Notes under the pieces: generated by a model
Seen by the model: the letters and a program-made list of their open reading frames with translations, nothing else
The model's database searches: none
What the model was told of the DNA's origin: nothing
Position numbers and translations under genes: made by a program
Source: Sulfitobacter sp. DFL-14
GTDB taxonomy: Bacteria; Pseudomonadota; Alphaproteobacteria; Rhodobacterales; Rhodobacteraceae
Assembly: GCF_003335585.1 (NCBI RefSeq)
Contig: NZ_QBFD01000046.1
Coordinates: 31,165-95,164 of the forward strand
Direction of reading: 5' to 3'
Length of the DNA stretch: 64,000 bases
Shown: in pieces, positions 24,826 to 33,384 of the stretch
Layout of the letters: each line of letters opens with the position of its first letter
Position numbering within the stretch: the stretch's first letter is position 1

Positions 24826-25578
24826 TCATGACGTATCGCGATTGATCGGCAGCGCGAGCATTTTCAGGATGGGCGGAAATTTCCGGATGTCTTGGTCACG
24901 AATTCTCGGCTTAATAGAATCGGCAGTCCAGAAGCTGCCTTTCCCAGTGCCTCGGCTCGGAGGCGGCATAGTGAGACCGAACAGTAGACCATTCGCGATG
25001 AAGAAGAACGATCGTAGTCGTCGCCCTGCCGACATTGCTTCCCAGCTCGTTGGCGGTACAACGACGTCGCGCAGTGCTAAGGAAGAAAAGCGCTGTTTGC
25101 TATCGATCAGGTTCGAGACGGACATTGTCGCGAAGGCGTAGCGGTCGTCGTGTGTTTCGAAAACTCTACGTAACTGCATGCGCTCGCTATACTCAGTCTC
25201 CATGGATGCGTAGACGGCGCTCTTCGAGATTGCTGCACGCCAAAGGACCGACGACACAAATCCAAGCATACGCTGAGGGTCTAGCGCTTGTCGCTTAACA
25301 GAAGGAGACCCGCTGAGTAGTTGTCGCATTTGGTTGATCCAGCGGCCTCCATACTTATCGAAACAAGTGTTCAATTTAGCTTCGCAGGGTTCGCAGAGCA
25401 GGTGATCTCCCCCGCTATCGTTAGACCGGCGATAATGTGGGCGTCGCCCTGTTATGAAGATGGTCTGACCGCTGTTGCGGCGCTGGATGTCTTTGATCAG
25501 AGCGTTCGGAATTGCGTGCGAGAGCGCAAGCTGACTTGGTTTCATGCATAGTTGGCAGATGCCTTGCTTCAGTGCCAT
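24826..25578 (-). CDS. Orphan zinc-finger/HNH-like protein, lower GC than neighbours
   Basis: A 250-residue protein with CxxC at 8-11, SH at 20-21 (LALSHAIPNALIK), and CxxCE at 62-66 (LLCEPCEAKLN). This C-C-SH-C-C layout recurs in a large unnamed family that I recall as CxxC..SHIIP..LLCxxCE proteins, HNH/treble-clef in character; nuclease activity is unproven. The rest is helical without other motifs. ATG 25578 has AGGAGG nine bases upstream. Base composition is clearly less GC-rich than both neighbours, and both flanks look decayed, so recent acquisition is likely. Confidence 0.7.
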   Translation of the reverse strand: MALKQGICQLCMKPSQLALSHAIPNALIKDIQRRNSGQTIFITGRRPHYRRSNDSGGDHLLCEPCEAKLNTCFDKYGGRWINQMRQLLSGSPSVKRQALDPQRMLGFVSSVLWRAAISKSAVYASMETEYSERMQLRRVFETHDDRYAFATMSVSNLIDSKQRFSSLALRDVVVPPTSWEAMSAGRRLRSFFFIANGLLFGLTMPPPSRGTGKGSFWTADSIKPRIRDQDIRKFPPILKMLALPINRDTS

Positions 25579-25864
25579 CTCACAACGCCTCCTGAGCGTA
25601 AACTTTATCGTAATGTCCAAAGACTGCAATCGGCCGGGATCGGCCATTGCTCACTGCGGCATGAACTGTTGTTTTGTCCGCAAAGTAGACCACCATGCGA
25701 GCTGCGGCAAAAGTCCGGTTTGGGAGTGCGAAGCACGACCTCTCGCAAGGTTTCGGAAAATCCGAAGGGTCCGGGCACTTTCGCGCGGCATTCGACAATG
25801 CCACATCCTGTGATCCCCCGATGACGTTGACCGTTGTGCCCAACACCCACCCAGCGGAAATCCT
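25579..25864. other. 286-bp gap between the orphan gene and fur, decayed-looking
   Basis: No gene is supported. The sequence (GGATCGGCCATTGCTCACTG, AGTCCGGTTTGGGAGTGCGA and similar words) has mixed composition and many short frames in all phases, like an eroded repeat or gene remnant. I could not align it convincingly with the 6.7/28.4-kb repeat. Confidence 0.4.
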
Positions 25865-26278
25865 TCAGGACTTCTTGATCGGCACGCCGTAAAGCTCAAG
25901 CCGGTGACCGCGCAGTTCATAGCCCAGTTTCTCGGCGATCTTTTCCTGCAGTGCCTCGATCTCGGCGTCGACAAATTCGATCACCTCGCCCGAATGCATG
26001 TCGATCAGGTGATCGTGGTGGTCGCGTTCCGCGTCTTCATAGCGCGCGCGGCCGTCGCCGAATTCCAGCTTGTCGAGAATCCCCGCCTCTTCAAACAGTT
26101 TCACGGTCCGGTACACGGTCGCGATGGAGATGCCGGCGTCCAGGGCCACGGCGCGGCTGAACAGCGCCTCCACATCGGGGTGGTCCTCGCTCTCTTCGAT
26201 CACGGTGGCGATGGTACGGCGCTGGCCGGTCATGCGCAGGCCCATGGCCTCGCAGCGTTTGATGATGGGTTTGCTCAT
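25865..26278 (-). CDS. fur: Fur-family regulator, probably Mur (manganese-responsive) type
   Basis: A 137-residue Fur-fold repressor. The winged helix occupies 1-85 (SIATVYRTVKLFEEAG is the recognition region); the metal site is HHDHLIDMHSGEVIEFVDAEIE near 87-108, followed by a C-terminal GHRLELYGVP. It lacks the CxxC structural zinc pairs of E. coli Fur, as do alphaproteobacterial Mur/Fur proteins, which respond chiefly to Mn2+. Which metal it senses cannot be read from the sequence. ATG at 26278. It is divergent from the DEAD helicase with a 381-bp gap. Confidence 0.9.
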   Translation of the reverse strand: MSKPIIKRCEAMGLRMTGQRRTIATVIEESEDHPDVEALFSRAVALDAGISIATVYRTVKLFEEAGILDKLEFGDGRARYEDAERDHHDHLIDMHSGEVIEFVDAEIEALQEKIAEKLGYELRGHRLELYGVPIKKS

Positions 26279-26659
26279 GACGCATCTTTCCGCTTCGTTC
26301 GGGCCTCTGCTTTAGCGGGAAACGTGAACCGGTGCTACCGGGTTTCGCACCCCGAAGCAGACCGAGTGGCGGTGAAAGGTTGACTTCTGCACTGCAGCAC
26401 GCCATCTGGGGGTCAAGCGATGCCTTCTGCCGCGTGAGCAGTGCCGGTGCCAGTCCCCTTTGACAGATGTCGGGGCGTAAATGCAGTTCGGTTCACAAGG
26501 TCCGCCGATGTTCCCAAAATCACGCGTGGGGCCAAACGCCGATGGACAGGTGTTGTGGCAGTCAGCCCGATACCTGCGATTCCCTTGGCGTGACCCTGCG
26601 GGCGCGTGATGCGCCCCGACGATAGGGCGTGGGCCTTGCCCGTGCCGGAAAGAATGAAG
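26279..26659. other. 381-bp gap between fur and the DEAD-box helicase gene
   Basis: Divergent regulatory region. GGGCGC-GTGAT-GCGCCC (26600-26616) forms a small hairpin in the helicase leader. No tRNA, small RNA or repeat copy was recognised. A frame opposite to the helicase runs through it but has no ribosome-binding site or homology. Confidence 0.4.
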
Positions 26660-27985
26660 ATGAGCGATTTCGACATGATGGAGCTGCCGCCGAAACTGGT
26701 GGCGCGGCTCAAGGAAATGGGGATCACCGACCCGACCCCGATCCAGAAACAGGCGATCCCCCATGCGCTGAACGGGCGCGACGTGATGGGCCTGGCGCAG
26801 ACTGGCACCGGCAAGACGGCGGCCTTTGGCGTGCCGCTGGTGGCGCAGATGCTGGAAAACCCCCGCCGCCCGGGGCCGCGCTGCGTGCGTGCCCTGGTGC
26901 TGGCACCGACCCGTGAACTGGCCCAGCAGATCATGGTCAACCTCAAGGGCTATTGCGAGAATACGCCGCTCAAGGCGCAGATGGTGGTCGGGGGTGTCTC
27001 GATCAATCCGCAGATCAAGCGGCTGGAACGGGGCGTGGACATGCTGGTGGCGACACCGGGCCGTCTGCTGGACCTGATGGACCGCCGCGCGGTGGACCTG
27101 AGCGAGACAACCTTCCTCGTGCTGGATGAAGCGGACCAGATGCTGGACATGGGGTTCATCCATGACCTGCGCAAGATTTCCGCCGTGATCCCGAAAGAGC
27201 GTCAGACGATGCTGTTTTCGGCCACCATGCCCAAGCTGATGAACGAGATCGCCAATTCCTATCTGGTCCGGCCGATCCGCATCGAAGTCACCCCGCCGGG
27301 CAAGGCTGCCGACAAGGTCACGCAAGAGGTCCATTTCATCGCCAAGGCGGAAAAGACCGCGCTGCTGACCGAGCTTCTGGCCAAGCACAGGGGTGAACGG
27401 GCGCTGGTCTTTGGCCGTACCAAACACGGGTCGGAAAAGCTGATGAAGACGCTGGTCAAGGCCGGTTTTGATGCGGCCTCCATCCATGGCAACAAGAGCC
27501 AGGGGCAGCGTGACCGCGCCATCGAAGGCTTCAAGGAGGGCAAGATCACCGTGCTGGTGGCCACCGATGTGGCCGCGCGCGGGCTGGATATTCCCGATGT
27601 GAAACACGTCTACAATTATGAGCTGCCCAATGTGCCCGACAATTACGTGCACCGGATCGGCCGGACCGCGCGGGCGGGCAAGGATGGCGCTGCCATCGCC
27701 TTTTGCGCGCCGGACGAGATGGGCGAGCTGAAGGCGATCCAGAAGACCATGGGCATTTCGATCCCCGTGGCTTCGGGCCGGATCTGGGAAGCCTCCGAAA
27801 TTCCCGACAAGCCCAAACAGGCTGGCGGACGTCGCCGCGGCGGCGGCGGTGGCGGCGGTCGCCCCGGTGGCGGTGGCCCGCGTGGCGGCGGTGGTGGCGG
27901 CGGTGCTGCCAAACCCGGCGGCGCAGGCCGCAACCGGCGCCGTGGTGGCGGCGGTGGCAAACCCAAGGGCCAGCACGCGGCCTGA
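26660..27985 (+). CDS. DEAD-box RNA helicase with Gly/Arg-rich tail (RhlE/CsdA-like)
   Basis: A 441-residue ATP-dependent RNA helicase. All core motifs are visible: Q motif (PTPIQKQAIPHAL), motif I AQTGTGKT near 47-54, Ia PTRELAQQ, II DEAD (VLDEADQ near 155), III SAT, IV (LVFGRTKHGSEKL), V ATDVAARGLD near 299-308 and VI HRIGRTARAG near 327-336. The last ~70 residues are a low-complexity Gly/Arg tail typical of cold-shock and ribosome-assembly helicases. ATG at 26660 (MSDFDMMEL) is chosen; GGAAAGA lies upstream. A terminator follows. Confidence 0.95.
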   Translation: MSDFDMMELPPKLVARLKEMGITDPTPIQKQAIPHALNGRDVMGLAQTGTGKTAAFGVPLVAQMLENPRRPGPRCVRALVLAPTRELAQQIMVNLKGYCENTPLKAQMVVGGVSINPQIKRLERGVDMLVATPGRLLDLMDRRAVDLSETTFLVLDEADQMLDMGFIHDLRKISAVIPKERQTMLFSATMPKLMNEIANSYLVRPIRIEVTPPGKAADKVTQEVHFIAKAEKTALLTELLAKHRGERALVFGRTKHGSEKLMKTLVKAGFDAASIHGNKSQGQRDRAIEGFKEGKITVLVATDVAARGLDIPDVKHVYNYELPNVPDNYVHRIGRTARAGKDGAAIAFCAPDEMGELKAIQKTMGISIPVASGRIWEASEIPDKPKQAGGRRRGGGGGGGRPGGGGPRGGGGGGGAAKPGGAGRNRRRGGGGGKPKGQHAA

Positions 27986-28041
27986 AAAGGCCAGTGACCC
28001 CGGGGGCCGGATGCGCGGCATCTCGGAGCTGATAAGAGCAG

Positions 28042-28075
28042 GGCAGTGGAGGGATGATCCTTCCGCTGCCTTTTT
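28042..28075 (+). terminator. Intrinsic terminator of the DEAD-box gene
   Basis: GGCAGTGGAGG (28042-28052) pairs with CCTTCCGCTGCC (28059-28070), two G-U pairs, directly followed by TTTTT. Confidence 0.85.
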
Positions 28076-28330
28076 GTTGTGGCGGGGGGCTGTCGGAATT
28101 GACTGTTCCGAACGAAAGGCCTGCGCAATCCTGCGGGCCGTCCTGATTTGTTATAGGACCGGGGGCCTTGTCGAATGCCACGCAAAAGCGAGGCGAAACA
28201 ACGGCATTTCTGATCCTTGTCGGTAGGCTATGCCAAGCAGTCGCGCGCCAAATGCCCAGCATTTCCGACCCGGACCGGACCTTCGGCACGGTGTGGGTGA
28301 AGTTTCGCAAAGCGGGACGAAGTGTGCATT

Positions 28331-28535
28331 CGCAACGAAACGTCAAGCCGCGCATTGACGGGCCGTGGTGCGGCGATCTGACTGTAGTGACTGGCACTTT
28401 ATGGCAACCAAGCACTTCCCAGTTATGTGTGGCACACGACAGCAGCCAAATCGCCGTGCCGGGGGGCGGCCCGGCGATGCGCGGCGGCCTTCGGCCTTGT
28501 TCCGCGCGGGGCAGACAGAAAGGGCTCACTCCCGA
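28331..28535 (+). repeat. Dispersed ~205-bp repeat, copy B
   Basis: Inverted partner of 6693-6901 (see there for matching words). It lies in the 759-bp gap between the helicase gene and the next DMT gene. The copies face each other 21 kb apart. A frame of about 80 codons starting MVRRSD..SDWHFMA is present in both copies (minus strand at 6865, plus strand at 28365) with one small net indel, but has no ribosome-binding site or recognisable fold. Confidence 0.85.
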
Positions 28536-28618
28536 CTTCCGCTTCGCCAGCCGCGGTGGTCCGCTTTGCACGCCGCTCCTGTGCGCCAAAGCGTTTCCAG
28601 TTTTCGTTGAAACGAAGC

Positions 28619-28666
28619 ATCGCCAATGTCCAGAGAGCGCCGGAGGCGCGGCAGGGTATTGGCGAT
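28619..28666. other. Two-tier hairpin next to the repeat
   Basis: ATCGCCAAT (28619-28627) pairs with ATTGGCGAT (28658-28666); inside, GCGCC-GGA-GGCGC (28637-28649). It could be a transcription terminator, the leader of the DMT gene, or part of the mobile repeat. The other 28.0-28.7 kb sequence shows no gene. Confidence 0.5.
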
Positions 28667-28744
28667 ACAACAGCAACTGCTTGATCACGCATTGACTTCC
28701 CGGTTCCGTTGACCGTTGTTGTGGCCATGGAACGCAAGGATCAT

Positions 28745-29635
28745 ATGGACCTCTTCGGGGCGGTGGCGCTGATCGTCTTTGCCCTTCACCTGGGGTTCAA
28801 CCAGGTGGTGGTCAAGGTCACCGCAGGCGGGTTCAACCCGGTGTTTTCGGCCGGTCTGCGCTCGGCGGGTGCGGTCGTGGTACTGCTGATCTGGATGAAA
28901 CTGCGCGGCGTGTCGCTGCATGTCCCGCGCCGGGCGTGGTTTGGCGGTATCCTGTCGGGCCTGTTCTTTGCCTTCGAATTCATGTGCCTTTTCATCGCGC
29001 TGGACATGTCCACCGTCAGCCGCGTCTCGGTGATCCTCTATACGATGCCGGTCTGGCTGGCGATCCTGGCGCATTTCCTGTTTCCGGGCGAGGGGCTGAC
29101 CCGGTTCAAGGTGCTGGGCCTGATCATGGCCGTGACGGGCGTGGCGATTGCGCTGCTGGACAGGGATGCGGCCGGGGCCAGCTGGACCAGCGATCTGCTG
29201 GCACTGGCGGCAGCGCTCTGCTGGGCGGGGATCGTGCTTTGCGTGCGGATCACGCCGCTGTCAGAGGTGCCGCCCGCGCAGCAGCTCATGTTCCAGGTGG
29301 CGATATCCGGCCCGATCCTGCTGCTGATCGCGCCACTGTTCGGGCCACTGATCCGTCAGATCGAGCCGGTCCATATTGCCGGCATCCTGTTCCAGATCAT
29401 CGCCGTGGCCAGCTTCGGTTTCCTCGCGTGGTTTTGGCTGATGTCGATCTACCCGGCATCCTCGGTGGCCTCCTTCAGCTTTCTGTCGCCGGTGTTTTCG
29501 GTGATTCTGGGCTGGCTGCTGCTGTCGGAAGAGGTGACCGCATCGGTCTGGGGGGCGCTGGCGCTGGTTGCTGCGGGCATCTATCTGATCAACCGCAGGC
29601 CGCGGGTGAAAAAGGCCGTCCCGCCCGCCGTGTAA
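28745..29635 (+). CDS. DMT-family (EamA) transporter
   Basis: A 296-residue ten-helix carrier with two EamA repeats (first from DLFGAVALIVFALHLGFNQV, second from ~150). ATG at 28745 has AAGGA upstream at 5 nt and is preferred to the in-frame ATG at 28727. The substrate is unknown. Convergent with selO, with 9 bp between stops. Confidence 0.88.
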   Translation: MDLFGAVALIVFALHLGFNQVVVKVTAGGFNPVFSAGLRSAGAVVVLLIWMKLRGVSLHVPRRAWFGGILSGLFFAFEFMCLFIALDMSTVSRVSVILYTMPVWLAILAHFLFPGEGLTRFKVLGLIMAVTGVAIALLDRDAAGASWTSDLLALAAALCWAGIVLCVRITPLSEVPPAQQLMFQVAISGPILLLIAPLFGPLIRQIEPVHIAGILFQIIAVASFGFLAWFWLMSIYPASSVASFSFLSPVFSVILGWLLLSEEVTASVWGALALVAAGIYLINRRPRVKKAVPPAV

Positions 29636-29644
29636 CCGGGCGGC

Positions 29645-31057
29645 TCAGGTCCCGCAGAAGGTCGCGGGCACGATTTCGTCCTGCGCGGGGGGGCGGGCAA
29701 GCTCGGGGTCGGTTTCCTCGAACGGCGTGCAGAGCGCCTTCATCAACCGCTCAAAAGGGGCCATGTCGCCCGCAACGGCAGCTTCGATCATCTGCTCGAT
29801 CCGGTGATTGCGCGGGATCACCGCCGGATTTGTGGCCTGCATCAGCGCAAGAGGTGCCGGCTCCGATGCGATGCGCTCGCGCCAGCGGGTCGCCCAGGCG
29901 TCAAAGGCCTCGCGGTCGGTAAACTGGTCGCGGGCGGTCTCTTTGCCAAGAGCGCGGAAGCTGTTGGTGAAATCCGCGCCGTCCTTCTGCATCAGCGCCA
30001 GCAGATCCTCGATCAATGCGGTGTCATCCGCCACCGGGGTGGCAATGCCGAGCTTGGCGGCGAAACGGGCGCGCCAGGCCTCTTCGATCTGCCCGGGCAT
30101 CGCGTGGATCACTTCGGTGGCTTCCGCGACAGCGGCGTCCTTGTCGTCCATCTGCTGGATCAGGGCCGTTGCCAGCTGCGCCATGTTCCAGACCGCGATA
30201 TTGGGCTGATTGCCATAGGCATAGCGGCCCTGCTGGTCGATGGAGCTGAACACCCGGCCCGCGTGAAAGGCATCCATGAAGGCGCAGGGGCCATAATCGA
30301 TGGTTTCACCGGAAATCGCCGCATTGTCGGTGTTCATCACCCCGTGGATGAAGCCCACGGACATCCATTGTGCAATCAGGCCGGCCTGGGCGGCACAGAC
30401 CCCGCGCAGCAGGTCCATCGGGCCTTTTGCATCCGGGTAATGGCGCCGGATCGCATAGTCGGTCAGGGTCCTGAGGTTTTCGACCTCGCCCCGGTGGGCA
30501 AAGACCTGAAAGGTGCCGACGCGCAGGTGGCTGCGGGCCACGCGGGTCAGCACGGCACCGGGCAGGGCGCCCTGTTCGCGCCAGATGTCCTCGCCCGTGG
30601 CGACAGCGGCCAGCGCGCGGGTGGTGGGGATGCCAAGCGCATGCATCGCCTCGCTGACCAGATATTCCCGCAGCACCGGACCAAGCCAGGCACGGCCATC
30701 GCCCATGCGCGAATAGGGGGTGGGGCCGGAACCCTTGAGCTGGATATCGCGGCGGATGCCGTCACGGCCCAGCACCTCGCCCAGCAGGATCGCGCGGCCA
30801 TCGCCAAGTTGCGGGTTGTAGGTGCCGAACTGGTGCCCGGCATAAAGCTGTGCAAGCGGTGCGGCCCCTTCCGGCAGCTGATTGCCGCTGAACACCGCCG
30901 CGCGGTCCTCGGGCGGCACGCCATCAAGACCTGTCAAATATGACATGTCATCATTGAAGGCGAGCAGCCGGGGGGCCTTGACCGGTGTCGGGTTCAACCG
31001 GCTGTAAAAGGCCTGCGGCAGGGCGGCATAGCTGTTGTCAAAGGTCAGCGGTTTCAT
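29645..31057 (-). CDS. selO: SelO-type protein adenylyltransferase (YdiU)
   Basis: A 470-residue pseudokinase-fold enzyme that AMPylates proteins on Ser/Thr/Tyr. Family features: QLGDGRAILLGEV near 80-92, the KGSGPTPYSRMGDGRAWLGP loop near 105-125, and HGVMNTDN near 239 and TIDYGPCAFMD near 253 (catalytic and metal ligands). Bacterial SelO lacks selenocysteine; here the C-terminus ends ...ATFCGT, Cys in place of Sec. Start ATG 31057 overlaps the GNAT stop by four bases, as the third gene of the nucleoside hydrolase operon. Confidence 0.95.
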   Translation of the reverse strand: MKPLTFDNSYAALPQAFYSRLNPTPVKAPRLLAFNDDMSYLTGLDGVPPEDRAAVFSGNQLPEGAAPLAQLYAGHQFGTYNPQLGDGRAILLGEVLGRDGIRRDIQLKGSGPTPYSRMGDGRAWLGPVLREYLVSEAMHALGIPTTRALAAVATGEDIWREQGALPGAVLTRVARSHLRVGTFQVFAHRGEVENLRTLTDYAIRRHYPDAKGPMDLLRGVCAAQAGLIAQWMSVGFIHGVMNTDNAAISGETIDYGPCAFMDAFHAGRVFSSIDQQGRYAYGNQPNIAVWNMAQLATALIQQMDDKDAAVAEATEVIHAMPGQIEEAWRARFAAKLGIATPVADDTALIEDLLALMQKDGADFTNSFRALGKETARDQFTDREAFDAWATRWRERIASEPAPLALMQATNPAVIPRNHRIEQMIEAAVAGDMAPFERLMKALCTPFEETDPELARPPAQDEIVPATFCGT

Positions 31058-31503
31058 AGCTTTCTCGACATGAACACATAGTTGTCACGCGGGGCGAATC
31101 CAGCGCGGCGATAAAGTTTCTTGGCCGCTTCATTGGTCTGGTCCACCTCCAGGTGGATGGCGCGCAGCCCGCCGCCCGCCAGTGCGCGCGGCAGGGCGAT
31201 CAGCGCTTCGGAGGCAATGCCGCGGCCGCGCACGCCGGGGCGGATGTAAAGCTCGTCTATGATCGCATCCAACCCGCCGAATTCCACCGACCAGCCAAAG
31301 GTGATCACGATATAGCCGATGGGCGCACGCGGCGGGCCGATCAGATAGGCCGCACCATAGGGGATACCCTCCAGCAGCGGGGCGACACCGGCCCGGCGCG
31401 CCTCCTCCGTCAGTTCGATCCCTTCCTCGGCGTGAAAGGCCGCGACCAGCGCCAGCAGCTTGTCCAGATGCTCCGGCTTGCCGAGGGTGAGCGAGGCGCT
31501 CAT
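31054..31503 (-). CDS. GNAT family N-acetyltransferase
   Basis: A 149-residue GNAT. Motif A is LYIRPGVRGRGIASEALIAL near 89-108, followed by HLEVDQTNEAAKKLYRRAGF near 119-138, which is characteristic. It overlaps both neighbours by ATGA: its start with the nucleoside hydrolase stop, its stop with the selO start, so all three are translationally coupled. The substrate is unknown. Confidence 0.85.
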   Translation of the reverse strand: MSASLTLGKPEHLDKLLALVAAFHAEEGIELTEEARRAGVAPLLEGIPYGAAYLIGPPRAPIGYIVITFGWSVEFGGLDAIIDELYIRPGVRGRGIASEALIALPRALAGGGLRAIHLEVDQTNEAAKKLYRRAGFAPRDNYVFMSRKL

Positions 31504-32441
31504 AGCCGTGCCAGACGCTCTGTCAGCAGGGCGAAGAAGCCGTCGGCGTCGATTCCGCCCATGAACATCGCATTGGGCGCGCGGTCGGTGACGCGCCACC
31601 AGTCGGCCACGGTCATGCCCATGGTCAGTTCCGATGTCACCTCGATCTCCACGTTGATGTGGCGGCCGGTAAAGAGCTCCGGTTTGATCAGATAGGCGGT
31701 GACGCAAGGGTCATGCAGCGGCGCGCCTTCGGAGCCATATTTCTCCTTGTCGAAACGCTCGAAGAAATCGGTCATCTGCGCCACCGCAATGCCTGCAGGG
31801 GTGTTCAGCGCGCGAAAGGCATCGTTGCGCCGTTTGGTCACCAGCGCCTTATGGGTCACATCCAGCGGCATGACCACCAGCGGAACCCCTGATCTGAAAA
31901 CGATATCAGCGGCTTGCGGGTCGACATAGATGTTGAATTCCGCCGTGGGCGTGATGTTGCCCCCCTCGAAATAGCCGCCGCCCATCAGGACGATCTCCTG
32001 CACCTTTGCCACGATGTCGGGGGCCTTTTCGAAGGCCGTCGCGATGTTGGTCAGCGGCCCCAGCGGGCACAGGGTGACACTGCCGGCAGGCTCGGCGCGC
32101 AGGGTGTCGATGATGAATTCCACCGCATGGCCGTCCTGCAGCGGCATCCCGGGATCGGGCAGGTCGGGGCCGTCGAGGCCGGTCTTGCCATGCACATGTT
32201 CTGCGGTGACCAGATCGCGGCCCAGCGGGCGGTCGCAGCCCGCAAAGACCCGGACCTGCGGCTTGCCCGCCAGTTCGCAGACGATGCGTGCGTTTTTCGA
32301 TGTCAGGTCCAGCGGCACATTGCCCGCGACGCAGGTGATGCCCAGCACCTCGATATCCTCCGGGCTGGCCAGCGCCAGCAGGATGGCGACGGCATCGTCC
32401 TGGCCGGGGTCCGTGTCGATGATGATCTTGCGAGGGGGCAT
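31500..32441 (-). CDS. Nucleoside hydrolase (IUNH family)
   Basis: A 313-residue inosine-uridine nucleoside N-ribohydrolase, releasing ribose and free base in nucleoside salvage. The Ca2+-binding motif IDTDPGQDD is at 8-16; GGGYFEGGNITPTAEFN near 149-165 and the HDPC motif near 238-241 complete the active site. Base specificity (purine or pyrimidine) is not clear. It heads the operon with the GNAT and selO genes. Confidence 0.9.
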   Translation of the reverse strand: MPPRKIIIDTDPGQDDAVAILLALASPEDIEVLGITCVAGNVPLDLTSKNARIVCELAGKPQVRVFAGCDRPLGRDLVTAEHVHGKTGLDGPDLPDPGMPLQDGHAVEFIIDTLRAEPAGSVTLCPLGPLTNIATAFEKAPDIVAKVQEIVLMGGGYFEGGNITPTAEFNIYVDPQAADIVFRSGVPLVVMPLDVTHKALVTKRRNDAFRALNTPAGIAVAQMTDFFERFDKEKYGSEGAPLHDPCVTAYLIKPELFTGRHINVEIEVTSELTMGMTVADWWRVTDRAPNAMFMGGIDADGFFALLTERLARL

Positions 32442-32498
32442 GGGAAAATCCTTTTGGCTGAAATAGGGCGTTTGGTGGCGGAACGAAAGGGGGCGGGG

Positions 32499-33320
32499 TC
32501 AGGTTGCGGTTTCGCGCTCGCGGGCCTTCACCGCGTCCCAGAGCGCGTCCATCTCCTCCAGCGTGCTGTCTTCGGGGCGTTTGCCGCGCGCGGCAAGCTG
32601 CGCCTCGACGCCGGCGAAACGGCGGGTGAACTTGGCATTTGCAGCGCGCAATGCCGCCTCGGGGTCCAGCCCCAGATGGCGGCCCAGGTTGGCCATGACA
32701 AACATCAGGTCGCCGAATTCCTCTTCGGTTTCCGCCTGGCTCAGCGTGTCGCGGGCTTCGACCAGTTCGGCGGCTTCTTCGACGATCTTGGCAATTACCT
32801 GGCCGGTGTCTGGCCAGTCGAATCCCACCCGCGCGGCGCGTTTCTGCAGCTTGTAGGCGCGCAGCAGGGCGGGCAGGCCGACCGCCACACCGTCAAGCGC
32901 GCCCTTCTGCGCCTTTCCGGCACGTTCCCGCGCCTTGATCGCCTCCCAGTCGGCGGTTTGCTGCTCGGCCGATTTGTCGCGGGATTCCTCGCCAAAGACA
33001 TGCGGATGCCGGGCCACCATCTTGTCTGAGATGTTGCGCACCACGGATTGAAAGGTGAAATGACCCGCCTCGCTGCCCATCTCGGTGTGATAGACGGTTT
33101 GCAGCAGCAGATCACCCAATTCGCCTTCCAGTTCGGCCCAGTCGCTGCGCGCGATGGCATCTGCAACCTCATAGGCTTCCTCGATCGTATAGGGGGCGAT
33201 GCTGGCAAAATCCTGTTCGATGTCCCAGGGGCAACCGGTTTGCGGGTCGCGCAGGCGGCGCATGATTTCGAGCAGCCGTTCGATGCCTGCCTCTGAGTCG
33301 TGGATAAGATCTTGTGCCAT
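32499..33320 (-). CDS. mazG: Nucleoside triphosphate pyrophosphohydrolase MazG
   Basis: A 273-residue two-domain MazG. Each half has the EExxE...ExxD metal pattern: EEAYEVADAI...EGELGDLLLQ near 47-75, and EEAAELVEAR...EEFGDLMF near 172-205. MazG removes aberrant or excess NTPs and can act in stringent-response control. Start ATG 33320. Divergent from the M20 gene over 64 bp. Confidence 0.93.
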   Translation of the reverse strand: MAQDLIHDSEAGIERLLEIMRRLRDPQTGCPWDIEQDFASIAPYTIEEAYEVADAIARSDWAELEGELGDLLLQTVYHTEMGSEAGHFTFQSVVRNISDKMVARHPHVFGEESRDKSAEQQTADWEAIKARERAGKAQKGALDGVAVGLPALLRAYKLQKRAARVGFDWPDTGQVIAKIVEEAAELVEARDTLSQAETEEEFGDLMFVMANLGRHLGLDPEAALRAANAKFTRRFAGVEAQLAARGKRPEDSTLEEMDALWDAVKARERETAT

Positions 33321-33384
33321 TGCAGCCGGGTCCTGTCTGGTGTCAGATGCGAAGGTGAGTTTTTAAGTACGAGGAGTCCAGCCC

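Noticed and set aside
30940..30951. ATGACATGTCAT in selO, identical to the first eno box
   Set aside because: A single copy within coding sequence, without the 14-bp periodic array; probably coincidence.
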